In this document: one piece after another, positions 1-12,106 of the stretch
Position numbering within the stretch: the first letter of the stretch is position 1
How the letters are laid out: each line of letters begins with the position of its first letter
Source of the DNA: Anoplopoma fimbria
Taxonomy: Eukaryota > Chordata > Actinopteri > Perciformes > Anoplopomatidae
Assembly: GCF_027596085.1 (NCBI RefSeq)
Contig: NC_072450.1
Span: 6,238,736-6,302,735 of the forward strand
Direction: 5' to 3'
DNA: 64,000 bases
Program-made: the position numbers and the translations under genes
Notes under the pieces: model-generated
What the model was told of the DNA's origin: nothing
The model's input: the letters and a program-made list of their open reading frames with translations, nothing else
Databases searched by the model: none

Positions 1-11
1 TAATGCCTAAA

Positions 12-71
12 ACTATATATATACTTATTGTTATATATATATATATTTTTTTTTTAGTTTGTTTGTTTGTT
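12..71. repeat. AT and GTTT low-complexity tract
   Basis: TA dinucleotides (31-46) run into a T-run and then a short (GTTT)n. This is simple sequence with no other feature. Confidence 0.8.
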
Positions 72-238
72 GACAGGCAAGTCTATCCATGTTTGGATTC
101 ACACTCACAACGGTTGGTTGCTGAATATGAGCCTGAGGGTTTATATGATTCAAGTGGCAGTTACCTGTATTAATATCTGTGTGTGTGAAAGAATATAATT
201 TGCTCGTGAGCCTGTTTTATCGCGCTTGCAACATATGA

Positions 239-596
239 CATCTGACGCCATCCATCCATCCATCCATCTTCCGTAACCTGCTTATCCAGTTAAGGGTCGC
301 GGGGGTGCTGGAGCCGATCCCAGCTGTCAATGGGCGAAGGCAGGGTTCACCCTGGACAGGTCTCCAGCCTATCACAGGGCAGACATATAGAGACAGACAA
401 CCACTCATTTCCTAACCTGCATGTCTTTGGACTGTGGGAGGAAGCCGGAGAACCCGGAGAGAACCCACGCTGGCACGAGGAGAACATGCAAACTCCACAC
501 AGAAGGTTGTCCAGCCCGGGAATTGAACCCAGGCCCCTCTTGCTGTGAGGCGACAGTGCTAACCACTACACCACCGTGCAGCCCCATCTGACGCCA
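239..596. repeat. target-site duplication flanking the SINE
   Basis: The 12-bp direct repeat CATCTGACGCCA occurs at 239-250 and at 585-596, immediately outside the SINE tail and head. This is the footprint of LINE-assisted target-primed insertion. Confidence 0.8.
251..585 (-). mobile_element. tRNA-headed SINE with (TGGA)n tail, minus orientation
   Basis: Read on the minus strand, the element starts near 585 with GGGGCTGCACGGTGGTGTAG. It contains A-box-like (TGGTTAGCACTG) and B-box-like (GGGTTCAATTCC) motifs, then a long body, and ends in TGGATGGATGG at 251. The flanks carry a matching direct repeat, CATCTGACGCCA, at 239-250 and 585-596, so the copy still shows its target-site duplication. 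It shares its body with 48538-48916. The orientation follows from the Pol III promoter boxes. The family name is not known to me with certainty; the repeat is widespread in teleosts. Confidence 0.82.
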
Positions 597-600
597 TAAA

Positions 601-3600
601 ACGCCAAATTGGACATGAATTTGAAAAGATAAAACCAGATTTTAAAAAAACGACAACTGAAACACTGATCTGACAAATAAGACCGTCTCCTGTCTCCTGC
701 TTCAAACACATGTTCACTCCTGTTCCTCTACATCGCAGGTCTACTTTTAAGACAAGACGTTGACAGCTAACTTTGGAAATACATCATCCAGCCACGCAAG
801 AGGCACAACATCTGTTCCTGACAACATCCACACTTGTCGTATGCTCTGCCAGCTGCAAGACAGCCCACTTCCAAAAACCACGGAGCAAAAGATGCATCAT
901 AATCAGTCCTGGGAAGTCGGTGCATCTGAATCCACCGGTGACCCGTTGTGCGTGAACAACATGTTGTTCAGCAGATGCAGACAGTCGCATCAAAGAGCTC
1001 AGTCCAACATAACTGCTCATTATGTTAGACAAGGTGTGTTTTTTTGCAAGATTAAAGCTGATTGATTTCACAATTCTACCCTTTTTCTAACCTTGTTCTA
1101 GCTGTCATATCTCACATGCCGTGTTACCCCTGACTGCAATTCATTTAGGTTTCTATAGATTTTACTTTGGTATCTATTTAAATTGATGGGGTTTCTGGAG
1201 CCAATGAAAAACACGCTGAATTATATCAAACAGATTTGTATCAAGATGCAAACTGATATGACAGCTCCCTTAATAGATTTTTTGTCCAATAAAAACAACT
1301 TTTCTCGAGGTGTTTTTCTTAATAAATGAAATGAAGTGCCCGTGTTGATTTCTTAGATAGGCTCCTGAAATCCCCTTTTATGGTGTTGCCTAATACGGAG
1401 GAGAAGCAATTACTACCTAGATTATGTTAATTGGCAAAATTTCTCCAAGGCTATGAAGTGCAAAAATCTTCTATCAGACACAAGTTGTAAGGAGGTGGAT
1501 GGAGTGGGTGATGTGTTTACAAAGTGCAAAACTTGGACATCCGAGACCTCGGACCAGCATGTTGCTTGGTTTAGCCAAGAAGATTGAGGTCTGGTTAAAT
1601 GTTTACAACATTTTTTTACTGCTCACTTTTTCAGCAAATAACCGAGATGATGATCTTTCCCTAAAGTGGAAATTAGCAATCCTGTTTTACAAAATGACTT
1701 TTCCATTCAACTAAACTGCAGTATCATTCATTTTTTAAAGGGAAAAGTATTTCCAGCCAGGTAACAGTCGCAGTTTTTTAAACAGATGTTTTAACAATGT
1801 AAATTGAAACAAAACTACTTGGTAAAATATAGTAAAACATCGTGGTTTGTCTTTAAATAATATTTTTTTAAGTTATGGACTTAATAAGTGAATGTTGACT
1901 TTTACAGGACATGAACAGCAGCATCCTGGGTGAAAGTCCTGTGTGACCCACCCTGGACCTTTACATCCTTTCAATGCTGGTTTAACTAAACTTTTGGTGT
2001 CAATAGACAACTTGTCAACACCCACATACAATTTCCAAGTGGTATTATCGTACTGTAGGCACCCCTTTTGAATGACAACCAGGGGAATTAAAGAGCAAGA
2101 AATATATACAAATGTATATCATTTTTATTATAATACAGCCATTACATTGTGCAATCAGTATTAACTTAACAATGATAAGTTAAAGCAAAAAACTTGTATT
2201 CTGCCATTTTTACCAGGTAGTTTTTGTACCAAACCTTAACCATAGCATCGATTATTCAACTGTAACATCTGGGTAAACAATGTATTTTACTGGTCTCTAC
2301 ACACTTCTTGTGAAATAATATCCACTTAAATATAAAACGTAATCTCTCTCTAGTCTGTCATAAACGTTGTCCTACTCTGCAGTGCGTCATTCTCTGAATA
2401 CGCTGAAGCGAAAACATTTCTCCCTTTTATTTTTTTAATCATCACTCACTTCAACATTCATTTTATTTTACTAGAGTCCTTTGTGATCCATCCTGAAGTA
2501 GCTGTCTTGTCTTTGTTTCCCTGAGGAGAGTTAAAACATAACCACGTCAGATCCTGAGAGGGATCCGACTGCCGTTTCACACGCAGTCACTCTGAAATAG
2601 CAGGCTGTTATGTTTTTGAAAGGATTTCATTAACTGTCTTGTTACTGAAAATGTCATTTTTTTACACTTTTGTCATTTATATGGTTTAATTTCAGAAATG
2701 TTTTCAAACTCTCATTTCAACCTTCATAAGACTCTTTATCATTATGCAAATTATTTCCCTCTTCCCCATTGCAGTTATTCTACTTATCAATACACCTTGT
2801 TATGTTGTCACCGCTTAAATGTGGGCTTTTGTGTGTTAAAGAATCTTATTAAAATATTCTCTTGAATGAATGAGAGTAATGATAGAGGGGAGGGTGTTCA
2901 GGAAGCTTTCCAATATTTGCTTTAAGGATGATACTAGCAGTTTTGCGTGGTGTAGCACTCTTTTGACAAATTGACTTAAACACTCAAGGGACAAAAAAAA
3001 AAAAGGTGAATTTGAACTATTCTCTGCAGTCCTCTAAGACTGAAATCTCCCGAAGTAGCCCCAATCCAAACTGGCAACATATTTGGCAGGACATGTAACT
3101 CTCTTCAAGGAAACTTAGCCATAAAGTTATTCATTCTAATTGAATACATTGACCATATTTCACTCCTCGCATATTACATAATATCCTGTGCTGCCGAGTG
3201 ACTAAATAGCCTGTGGAAGGTAGGTTCTACAGTCCTTCATGATACAAAGATGGCCTCTTGACTTCATAGTTATAGCACGCAAGGAAGAACTATACCCAAC
3301 TTTACCCTAAATATGCTGACATCCACAAAGTGCATCTAGTGGAATTGTGGCAGGAGAGGGAAGTTATCGCGGCAACAATTTAACTGCAGAGAGGAAAGGC
3401 GGGAAATGAACTTTTTATGCATCTCTGAACTCCTTTAGTTTATGAACAACATTCATGTTCATCTTTCCAGTCTGACTTCCCAACAGTGCATGTAAAAATA
3501 AATGCTTTTCTTCATAAACATGTCAGAGGTCATCTGGGTGCTTTTCCAGGGTTTCAAATGAAATTACCATCTGTATGTCAACCTGACTACATTGACTATG

Positions 3601-5180
3601 ATGAGGATGTTTATATGGTATGCGACAGCTAGAAATGATTACCAACTGTGCAACTATTTTCAGAATAACAGTAAGAACCCTTTCTTCTTTCGGCATTACT
3701 TTTCTAATTCGCTCTCTATAAATCTCCAGCATCTCTTCATTTTCATCCTGAGGCGACTCGCAGTCCGCCTTAGCTCATCTACCTGTGTCCTTCCACCGGC
3801 CACGGCTCTATCTACCCGCACTGAAGATCGTCCTCCTACCCTTCCCAGCCTGATGCTATCAGCTCCTGATTCACTTTTGCCGCCTCGACTCTTATAATTG
3901 ATACAGAAATCTTGATGCCCCGAGCAGCTGACATTCAACGGGGGCTGAAGGACAGCTTGGGAAATGAGGAGCTCATAATGGAATACGCCGGCAGCACAAA
4001 CAGAAGGAAGAGCCACTTGTAATGTGATCTGCTCCAGCGCTTAAATATCAAGTGCAATTAAATGCCAGCGACGGCGGGATGGAGACGGGCCGCATGTGTG
4101 TCTGGAAACAAATTTGCTTGCGATCGGCTGTGACGTCCTTTTACATGGTCAGCTTTTATTTACCGTGTGGGAGTATAAGCAGCGGGTCTGAGAAGACAGT
4201 CACGGTAGATTTTGTAAAATGAGGACAAACTCTGAGAGCAGGTGACATTTTTGGCGGACACAAACCTTGGTCCAACCTTGGGCTGTCTTTAGTCGTGGCT
4301 GATTTGAAGGTTCCACGATAAACTTCCAAAGTAGATCCCTCGTTACATTGAATGTCCAGCCCCCAAAAATAAATGACCCACTGTCCACATATGTAATAGA
4401 TCAGTCATTCTCAAAGACTGGGTCGGGACCAACATGTGGGTCGCAGGAGAATTTATTTGGGACGCCAAATAAATTCCCAGAACTTTTTCTAGAGTCTTTT
4501 ATTCCAGATTTATATTTGCAGTACACCTTTAAGCCACAGGAGGGAAACTCAATGTTCGTATGGTTTTGATAATTTTAGTTACTTATAACAATGAATCCAC
4601 TATAAAAGGCCGTTGAGTAGGATAAACAAATTATTTGGTAATTACTAACAAATATTCAATATAGTAGATAAAATGTTATGTGTGCAACAAGAGAAATGTA
4701 TTAGTCTACTAATGCAATCATTGCCTCTCATCAGCTACAATATAATATATAATGTATATATATAAATTAATTATTTCATATTATACAAACTAATGCTTGG
4801 ATAACAACATTTATTATGTTATTATCATTTCATTGTTTGTTAAAAGTAAAATAACTATCAACTAAAGTTTAATTAACTATCAATTAACAATATCTTAATG
4901 CGGTTACAATACGTGTTACCTCTGGATTTTCAATAAACTACTGTATAACACTCAAGTTGTACTCAATTATGTGGTACCTAAGTTTATTTATATTTTAATA
5001 GGAATATTATTTTAAACATTTGCTGAACCAAAAGCAAAAACTAAGCATTTGGTAAATATAAAGGTATAATCAGGGTTCAGGAGACTAAGATACAATGCTT
5101 ATCTCTTAATATATATATTTTTTTAGGTTTATTGTGAATTATTGTTTTTGTTCTGTAGCTTGTTTCTCAGACTCTATGGC
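601..5180. other. noncoding AT-rich sequence (presumed NELL1 intron)
   Basis: No coding exon or RNA gene was recognised. Short A-runs (2993-3004) and AT-rich patches (4740-4760, 5110-5125) occur. The segment near 3900-4190 is less AT-rich and of higher complexity; see the findings for a possible conserved noncoding element. Confidence 0.5.
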
Positions 5181-5256
5181 TGTAAACGTGTTGTTTTTAT
5201 CTGCCCCAGTCCTTTCCTGTCCTCAGCCCCAGCACTGAACTCTTGTCGCCCCCGAT

Positions 5257-5305
5257 GGGAGGGGTTGTCTCTGGGGCTGGGCATGGGGGGAGGGGGGGAG
5301 GGGGG
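5257..5305 (+). repeat. G-run cluster (possible G-quadruplex)
   Basis: At least six runs of three to seven G occur in about 50 bases, including GGGGGG, GGGGGGG and GGGGGG separated by single A residues at 5285-5305. This exceeds the usual four-G-tract pattern for quadruplex formation. Confidence 0.6.
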
Positions 5306-5418
5306 TGCACTCAGCCGAGCAGACACCAGGTCAGCTTTTTCCCCTGATCTTTTTTTCATGTTGTACACTATAGGACTTTACCTGTGAGCGGGAGAGTAGT
5401 GGGGAAGTGTATGAAATA

Positions 5419-5419
5419 G

Positions 5420-5508
<89 letters not shown>
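5419..5508. repeat. (GT)n microsatellite
   Basis: Nearly pure GT dinucleotides with one GC interruption near the start (GTGTGCGTGT). Part of a cluster with the G-run at 5257-5305 and the GA tract at 5682-5739. Confidence 0.95.
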
Positions 5509-5511
<3 letters not shown>

Positions 5512-5677
5512 TATGTGTGAGACCTTTCCACAAGGGCACCAAGCTCAGGGGGGGCAGACAGAGATTAATGATAGGACTTGACAACTCTCTTTCAATATTA
5601 AGGGAAGGAAGTTCTGTGGGAGTATGGACAGCAGGGGGAAGGGAGAGTGAGAGGGACAAAGGGAGAGACAGACAAGA

Positions 5678-5681
<4 letters not shown>

Positions 5682-5739
<58 letters not shown>
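5682..5739. repeat. (GA)n microsatellite
   Basis: Uninterrupted GA dinucleotides inside a longer purine-rich stretch (about 5620-5750). Confidence 0.95.
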
Positions 5740-5742
<3 letters not shown>

Positions 5743-5949
5743 GAGGAGCTCTAGCAGCAGCAGAATTGACCCTTTCCGGTAGTTCTACTCCCGAAGAAGC
5801 AGTGATTAACTAAACTATCATCCTACAGTTATTGTTGATCTTTCACCTATTCATTTCATAAATATCTTTGAAATAAAGAGCTAGTGTCCTAATGTAACGT
5901 TTTAGCTCACCCACAAAAAAAGGGGAGGTTCACAATTCCTTTTCCATAA

Positions 5950-6330
5950 ATGAGTAAAAAAACTACAAGACTACAGCTCCCATGAGGTGGCATAGAGAAC
6001 TAGGATTACCACCTCCGCCAACCGGTCAAGTCACAGTTTACATCCATGTTTGTTTCAAATGTCACTTAATCATTTTATTAAATTAGACATTTCTGTGAAA
6101 CTATCATAATTTGCACCTTGAACGCTTGAGTGAAAGCCAAAAACGCGTTTAGTAAAATCACAGTGACCTTTTATCATCAGGTTCTAATCAATTCATCTTT
6201 CAGCACAGGTGGATTTATGGGCCCAATTTGAAGAAATTTCCTACGGTTGTTCCCAAGATATTGCTTTTACCAGAATGTGACATAGTTCTTATGAACGGAC
6301 GGACAAAAGAAAACCAAAAACATAATAAAA
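5950..6330 (+). repeat. dispersed repeat, copy 1 (shared with 59715-60075)
   Basis: Shared blocks with the 59.7-60.1 kb region in the same order include CCTCC-CCAACC-GTCAAGT, ACAGTTTACATCCATGT, a TCACAGTGA block, and a late segment about AATTTG, GTTCC-AGA and ACGGAC. The copies are diverged (old). I recognise the ACGGACGGACA-type end as common in teleosts but cannot assign a class. Confidence 0.6.
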
Positions 6331-8717
6331 TTGTGCTGCAAATACAGGAATGCCCCGAGTCATAAAGAACAAAAACAGAATTTATGGGGGACAATAAACA
6401 CTGACAAGTACCTCAACTGCTTATCAATGATGTCTTTATGCCTCAATAGTGTTGTCAAAGTTGTAAATGTGTTTTTGTAATTTGGTTTGTCGCTGTCGGA
6501 CTTTTCTTCATTTGCTTGTGTTTTCTTTAGTTGCAGTTTGTTAAAACCCCAAAGCCACTCCCCCAGCCATGGCATCTTTTCTTTTCAGCCATAATCTCTG
6601 CAATTTAAAACATCTATGCTGTTCAGCCCTCACTGTGCATTCACGGGTCTCGACAAAGTTTTTCTTATGTCTGAAACCCTGACTTTCTAATTAAATTCCC
6701 TCTAGAGATTGATCTATTGATGTCTTCAGCCACGCTCCTGAAGGACGGCAGTACCTGAACGAGATGTTTGTCAATGCGCAGCACAGCTAGAGAGAAGGGT
6801 TTCACTTCACGCTGTTAAAAAACAAAAATCATATAAATGATTCCGTTGGGGCAAATACCCTGCAGGTAAAACACAAGCTGTTAAATTAAAAAAAAACTTC
6901 TCCATGACACCGGTATCTCTTCCCCAAGTTGTGCTTGATCAGAGGAAGAGTGGGACAGCGATATGACATCCATCACCACAAACCTGCCAAACGCTCCTAA
7001 TCACAGCTAGTGTTGCTTGTCAGAAGAAAGAGTCGCACTTTAAATGACTAAAGTCTCCGGTTTCCCCTCAAGCAACCTGTTTCTTCACACACTTTCTACC
7101 ATCCTTCAGCTTCGGCTGACTACTACCAGGATACATTCACTTCAACTCTCATCAAATTAAAACTATGCATTGAACTCCAACATGTAGTATATGTAGTGCT
7201 CCCACGTGCTGATGAAAGATGGTAAAGGAAAATTACACTGCAGGAGCTTTCACTTTAAAAAAAATAAATGAAAAAAAACACAGACCAAGAACCATTCAAC
7301 CAATGATGTGGTCTGAAATGGATTCCAGTTTAACTGCGGTTCGGTCCAAGTGCATTCAGAGGGTAATCGGTATCACCATCGGAAAAAAACAAATCGTTCA
7401 TCATCATTAGGGTCTCTCGAAATGTTTACAAGACAACAGGGGACCAAATGCCTTACAGAACAGTTGCAGGGCAAACAATGGATCATTTATCTGCGGCCCA
7501 TATTGGGGGTCTCGCTCCCTTTAGTTTGGAATCTCAAGGGTCCAACTGGTCGTATGTTGGTTTTTTTTCCCGCGTAAATCAATCTGGCTGCCATTCTTGT
7601 TTCCGGGCAACAGAAGTAAACAGCTGCATTTACTGAGACAGCAAAGAAGCAGGGCCGGGGATTGGAACAATAGGGATGATCTTGAAGCACACCCGTAAGG
7701 TCAGACTGGGTGGGGGTGGGGTGGCAAAGAAACTCTGCTTCAAACTCAAACAAAGAAGTGTGAAAACGGCTACGAGTTTTAAAGCCCCGCAATGTTCGGA
7801 ACTCGCAAAACAAAAAGCATTTGACGGAAGGAACAACAAACCGATGATTATGCTATTCTGAGAATATCGTCTCTCTGGGGGTTAATTCTGTTTGACCTCA
7901 TGTTGGCGTTACAGAGCAGGTCATGGAAATATAACAGGATTCTTTTGAAGAGCTTGAATGTGCTTTTAATGGCAATCAGACCCCTTACATCTCGCAGGAA
8001 GTTGTGTGCAAATGGCCGAGTGGAAAGGCTCAGGGATCAGAGAAATCAATAGGGTCAGCCTCTGGAGACCACGAATAGAATAATTAAGTCATTGCTTCGG
8101 CAATTGAATATTTTTATCGATCAAATGACTCACTGGTGAAAAACACACTCTTTGAGCTCCCAAACAAGGTGATGTCTTGAAATTGTTTATATTTTGGTCT
8201 GAAGTTGGGGAAAGAGAAAACAAAAATCTGGATGTATGTTATTAGATCAATGAATGTGAGATCTAAAAACTTTAAAATGCATCCTCCTTTGACTATTTAC
8301 ACCAAATTTCCTGGTTATTCGGCCAGGATTCGTCGAGATATCTTATCTTGGACCACCGTGCTGGATAGACCGATCAGCCCACTGACACTGAAGCCCTCAT
8401 GCCTCTCACCTTGCAGGCCAAAGATGACTTTGAACCAGGTACTGTAAATTTACATCCGTACTCCCCGGCTTTGCCCTTGCTCCTGCCTTCGCCCACTAAA
8501 TAATTCCTCGCTGGCTTACTTCAATCCTCAGGAGATCAGAGCCGGCTCTCATCCATGTGGGCCTGCACACCGGGTTGCTACTCAACACTCCAGAGTGACA
8601 TCACCCTCTTCACTTCAAGGTCACCTACGGGTGGGGATTCAATATCGCGCAGATTTGAACACAGAAACTCCAACTGGCTTCTCTACGAATGATTTCAGTT
8701 CAGCATCCTCTTCATCT

Positions 8718-8720
<3 letters not shown>
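6331..8720. other. noncoding sequence
   Basis: No exon, RNA gene or clear mobile element was recognised. It holds several short A-runs and average-complexity sequence, presumed intronic. Confidence 0.45.
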
Positions 8721-8787
<67 letters not shown>

Positions 8788-8796
8788 TGTGTGTGT
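8721..8796. repeat. (GT)n microsatellite
   Basis: GT dinucleotide array with one GTTT interruption near its right end. It is about 215 bp left of a second GT array. Confidence 0.95.
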
Positions 8797-9007
8797 TCTC
8801 CATCACTATGATGTCATGATGAATAGGCGGCCAACAAAGCGGAGGAGAGCCGGAGAGAGAGAGAAGGGGAGAGAGGAAAAGCGATCTCTCCTCTGCCTTT
8901 TTATCGCTCTATTTCATCATGGAAATCACCTCATTTACTCTGAGCACTTCTCCATTCATCTCTTATTGTCACTGGCAAAACCCATTTTCTATCTGCACCA
9001 GCCAGCG

Positions 9008-9009
<2 letters not shown>

Positions 9010-9095
<86 letters not shown>
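9010..9095. repeat. (GT)n microsatellite
   Basis: Uninterrupted GT array of about 86 bp, same phase and strand as the array at 8721-8796. Confidence 0.95.
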
Positions 9096-9098
<3 letters not shown>

Positions 9099-9617
9099 GG
9101 GGACTCACAGGAACAGGGAGAAAGCAGAAAGCTCACCGCATGGCGTTGCGTTTACAAGAGCAGTTGAAATAATGAACTGGCAGTGTGCAAGTGTTAACAT
9201 CTGCAAACAAACTCACAAATCAAGAATTTATTGTTGTTTTGTTGTTATTTTTAACAGACTGCTGGTTCGAATTATCATTCGAAAATCTGTGATGTATTTT
9301 CATCCATGTCTAATCAAAAACTAAGAAGTTTTATTATATAAAGTCCATCAGATTATATTAACTCTAATTAGTTTATTTCTCTACAGTCCATGTTGCCATC
9401 ATCTCTCATCAACCATCTCAACAAACTAGTTTGTCTTAATTTTTTTGACTTTTTATTGCAAATTGAAGGATAATTAGCAAGACTGTTTTTGATGGATGCT
9501 GTATACATGCTGTATTTAGGGGATAAACTATGGTAATCTGTCTCTCATCACAGTCTAGAGTACACTGTGTTGCCCTTGTTGGGTAAAGTTACTTTTAAAA
9601 AGTAACTTATTACATTA

Positions 9618-9918
9618 TGGAAAATTGTCTTGTACTTGTATAGCCCTTTTCTAGTCTTCCGACCACTCAAAGCGCTTTTACTTTACATATCATTCACCCA
9701 TTCACACCCATTCATACACTGATGACAGGGGCTACCATGCAAGGTGCCTCCTGCCCATCAGGATCTATCTAATCATTCACACCCATTCATAGACCGATGG
9801 CACAGCCTTCGGGAGCAACTCGGGGTTAAGTGTCTTGCCCAAGGACACATTGACATGGACTGCTGGAGCCAGGGATCGAACCGCCGAGGACCTGCTCTCC
9901 ACTGAGCCACAGTGGCCC
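9618..9918 (-). mobile_element. tRNA-headed SINE, second family, minus orientation
   Basis: Read on the minus strand it starts GGGCCACTGTGGCTCAGTGG, an A-box-like tRNA head. It then has a B-box-like GGTTCGATCC and a body containing CTTGGGCAAGACACTTAACC, a cattcaca-type stretch, and CTTTGAGTGGTCGGAAGACT. Related sequence in the opposite orientation lies at 57813-58090. A short direct repeat, TACATTA, at 9611-9617 and 9919-9925 may be the target-site duplication. It is widespread in teleosts; the family name is uncertain. Confidence 0.75.
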
Positions 9919-9925
9919 TACATTA

Positions 9926-11400
9926 CAACAGTTCTGCCATAAAAAGGAAACTTGTTACGTTCAGTGTTACCAAAGTTACTTTTGCATTACCAAAAACTAA
10001 AATCCCTTTTGCGACTCCTTGCGCACGTTGGTTATATTTTCCCGAGGGAACATAGACAACTTTACGTCTAACTTTTTGAATTTATTGACTCTTCCATCAT
10101 TGCATATCTTCGTCTACGACATCTGTTACTCTGGCCGCAGGAATGACCTTTTACAGCTCTTTATTATTTCAAAGTAGCTAACAAATGTTTTTCTTTCATG
10201 CTCTGTTCCCTCCATGTCACCCGTCAAAGGGAATTTATCCTCGATCTTACTGAAAGACTCTACTGATGACATAAGTAGCATCTCCTCCACCACTTAACCA
10301 GCTTACTAATTTCTCTCGTTGCTGATTCAGAGGTGTAGCACCGGCTTCGCTCCTTGCCGCCCACCAGAGATGTTGAGCTGTTTGATGAAGGTACGCTTAT
10401 CCCCCAGGCATAACTTGCCTTTTAACTTGATGTTCTTGAAAAAAGGGTTTGCTACATTCCTCTTTACATTAAAAAAAGCACTCTAACACATTACTTTGTG
10501 ACGTAATACCCCCAAAATTGGCCCCTAATGGCTCAATATATGCTCCATTCTGACCATCAGGACTTACAAAATATGTGTATTTTGGTGGAAATGTGTGTTG
10601 TTTCTGGTCTTTGTAAGCCTCAATAATCTTAAATATAGTCAGTAACGGCTATTGGTATGGTTGAACTGCTGCTACAATGTTAATGCTTTAGCTACACAAA
10701 TAGCTGTGGAGCCGCAGATAATAATGTCTCACATGTTTCTATGAATTAATTATATTCTCAGTGGCCATTATCCCCAAATAAACCTCAAGAGGATGATGTA
10801 AGGCCCTGATGTAAAGCTCTGTGTGTGATGAATGCTGATATCCCTCTTACATAATGTGCTAATATGTGTAATACTACACGCATTGGTGTTGTTTTAAGCC
10901 GCATCTCCAACAAGTTGTTTTTTGTTCATTAATGAATTAATTATTGTATTTATCTTTTGTTGTTACGGTGCAGCAGAGGGTTTGAGCTACATCTGCTGAG
11001 AATCTAATTAGTGCCTTTGCTGTTCCAACCCCATGTCAAGCTAGGGGTCCTTGGCTATAGGGAGGCTGTGCGAGGCTGGTTAATGACATGAATAGCATTA
11101 ATAATTCAGAGCCAAACCCTATGTGGGTCTAAACAGTGTGCCGGAGCCTCGGCGAATAGCAGAGGAGAGGGGGGCGACACGGCTACTGGAGTAATCCGAC
11201 ATGACAGCATTCACCTCGGATGATAGAGAGTGGAAGAAAACTATCAAAATGCTTATAAATATCTTATGGAGCCACCGAGGAGACGTACGGCTGGGGGAGT
11301 GGAGGGGAGGGGGGGGGCTGTCAGAGGGGCCCCGGCTCCTGCTGCAGACATCACGCGACTCCCATGGATGACGAACGATGAGCGTTGTGTGTTTATGAGT
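9926..11400. other. noncoding sequence
   Basis: No coding exon was recognised. The part at about 10960-11230 is high-complexity with homeodomain-type TAATTAG and ATTAATAATT motifs and is raised as a candidate conserved element in the findings. Confidence 0.45.
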
Positions 11401-11407
11401 GTGCTTC

Positions 11408-11433
11408 GTGTGTGTGTGTGTGTGTGTGTGTGT
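11408..11433. repeat. short (GT)n microsatellite
   Basis: Thirteen GT units. Confidence 0.9.
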
Positions 11434-11607
11434 AGAACATTATTACGTTATGTTACAGTGCAGGTGATGATGACAGGGCCAGATTCAGGCAGGCAGCTGT
11501 GGGAGGGGAGGTGGCTGTACCTCGGCAGCCACACAAATGAGATTTGTGGAATTTCAAAGGTGTGTGTTTGGTTTGCACGTGTGTGAACGACCAGACTGGA
11601 GCAGAAA

Positions 11608-12106
11608 AAGAGCTAGAAGGAGAAGAAGAAGAAGAGCTAGAAGAAGAAGAAGAAGAAGAAGAAGAGCTAGAAGAAGAAGAAGAAGCTAGAAGAAGAAGAA
11701 GAAGAAGAAGAAGAAGAAGAAGAAGAAGAAGAAGAAGAAGAAGAAGAAGAAGAGCTAGAAGAAGAAGAAGAAGAACTAGAAGAAGAGCTAGAAGAAGAAG
11801 AAGAAGAAGAAGAAGAAGAAGAAGAAGAAGAAGAGCTAGAAGAAGAAGAAGAGCTAGAAGAAGAAGAAGAAGAGAAGAAGAAGAAGAAGAAGAAGAAGAA
11901 GAAGAAGAAGAAGAAGAAGAGCTAGAAGAAGAAGAAGAGCTAGAAGAAGAAGAAGAGCTAGAAGAAGAAGAAGAAGAAGAAGAAGAAGAAGAGAAGAGCT
12001 AGAAGAAGAAGAGCTAGAAGAAGAAGAAGAAGAAGAAGAAGAAGAAGAAGAAGAAGAAGAAGAAGAAGAAGAAGAAGAAGAAGAAGAAGAAGAAGAAGAA
12101 GAAGAG
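11608..12106 (+). repeat. (GAA)n / GCTAGAA compound purine satellite
   Basis: About 500 bp of GAA repeats is interrupted around fourteen times by a pyrimidine-containing GAGCTAGAA motif at irregular spacing. The plus strand is almost all purine apart from those interruptions. The array gives artefactual frames of poly-Glu or poly-Arg. Long GAA tracts can form triplex DNA and are expansion-prone. Confidence 0.95.

Noticed and set aside
8320..8400. Minus-strand AG followed by GATATCTCGACGAATCC, considered as the next cbEGF exon
   Set aside because: Frame gives no DEC motif and no cysteine spacing.
8721..9172. Frames rich in alternating Cys-Val
   Set aside because: Artefacts of GT arrays; the same applies to Thr-His frames over CA arrays at 5.4, 21.4, 36.9, 41.7, 43.2 and 52.4 kb.
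11544..12002. Open frame of poly-Glu/poly-Arg
   Set aside because: It is translation of the GAA satellite; no non-repeat coding sequence and no splice context.
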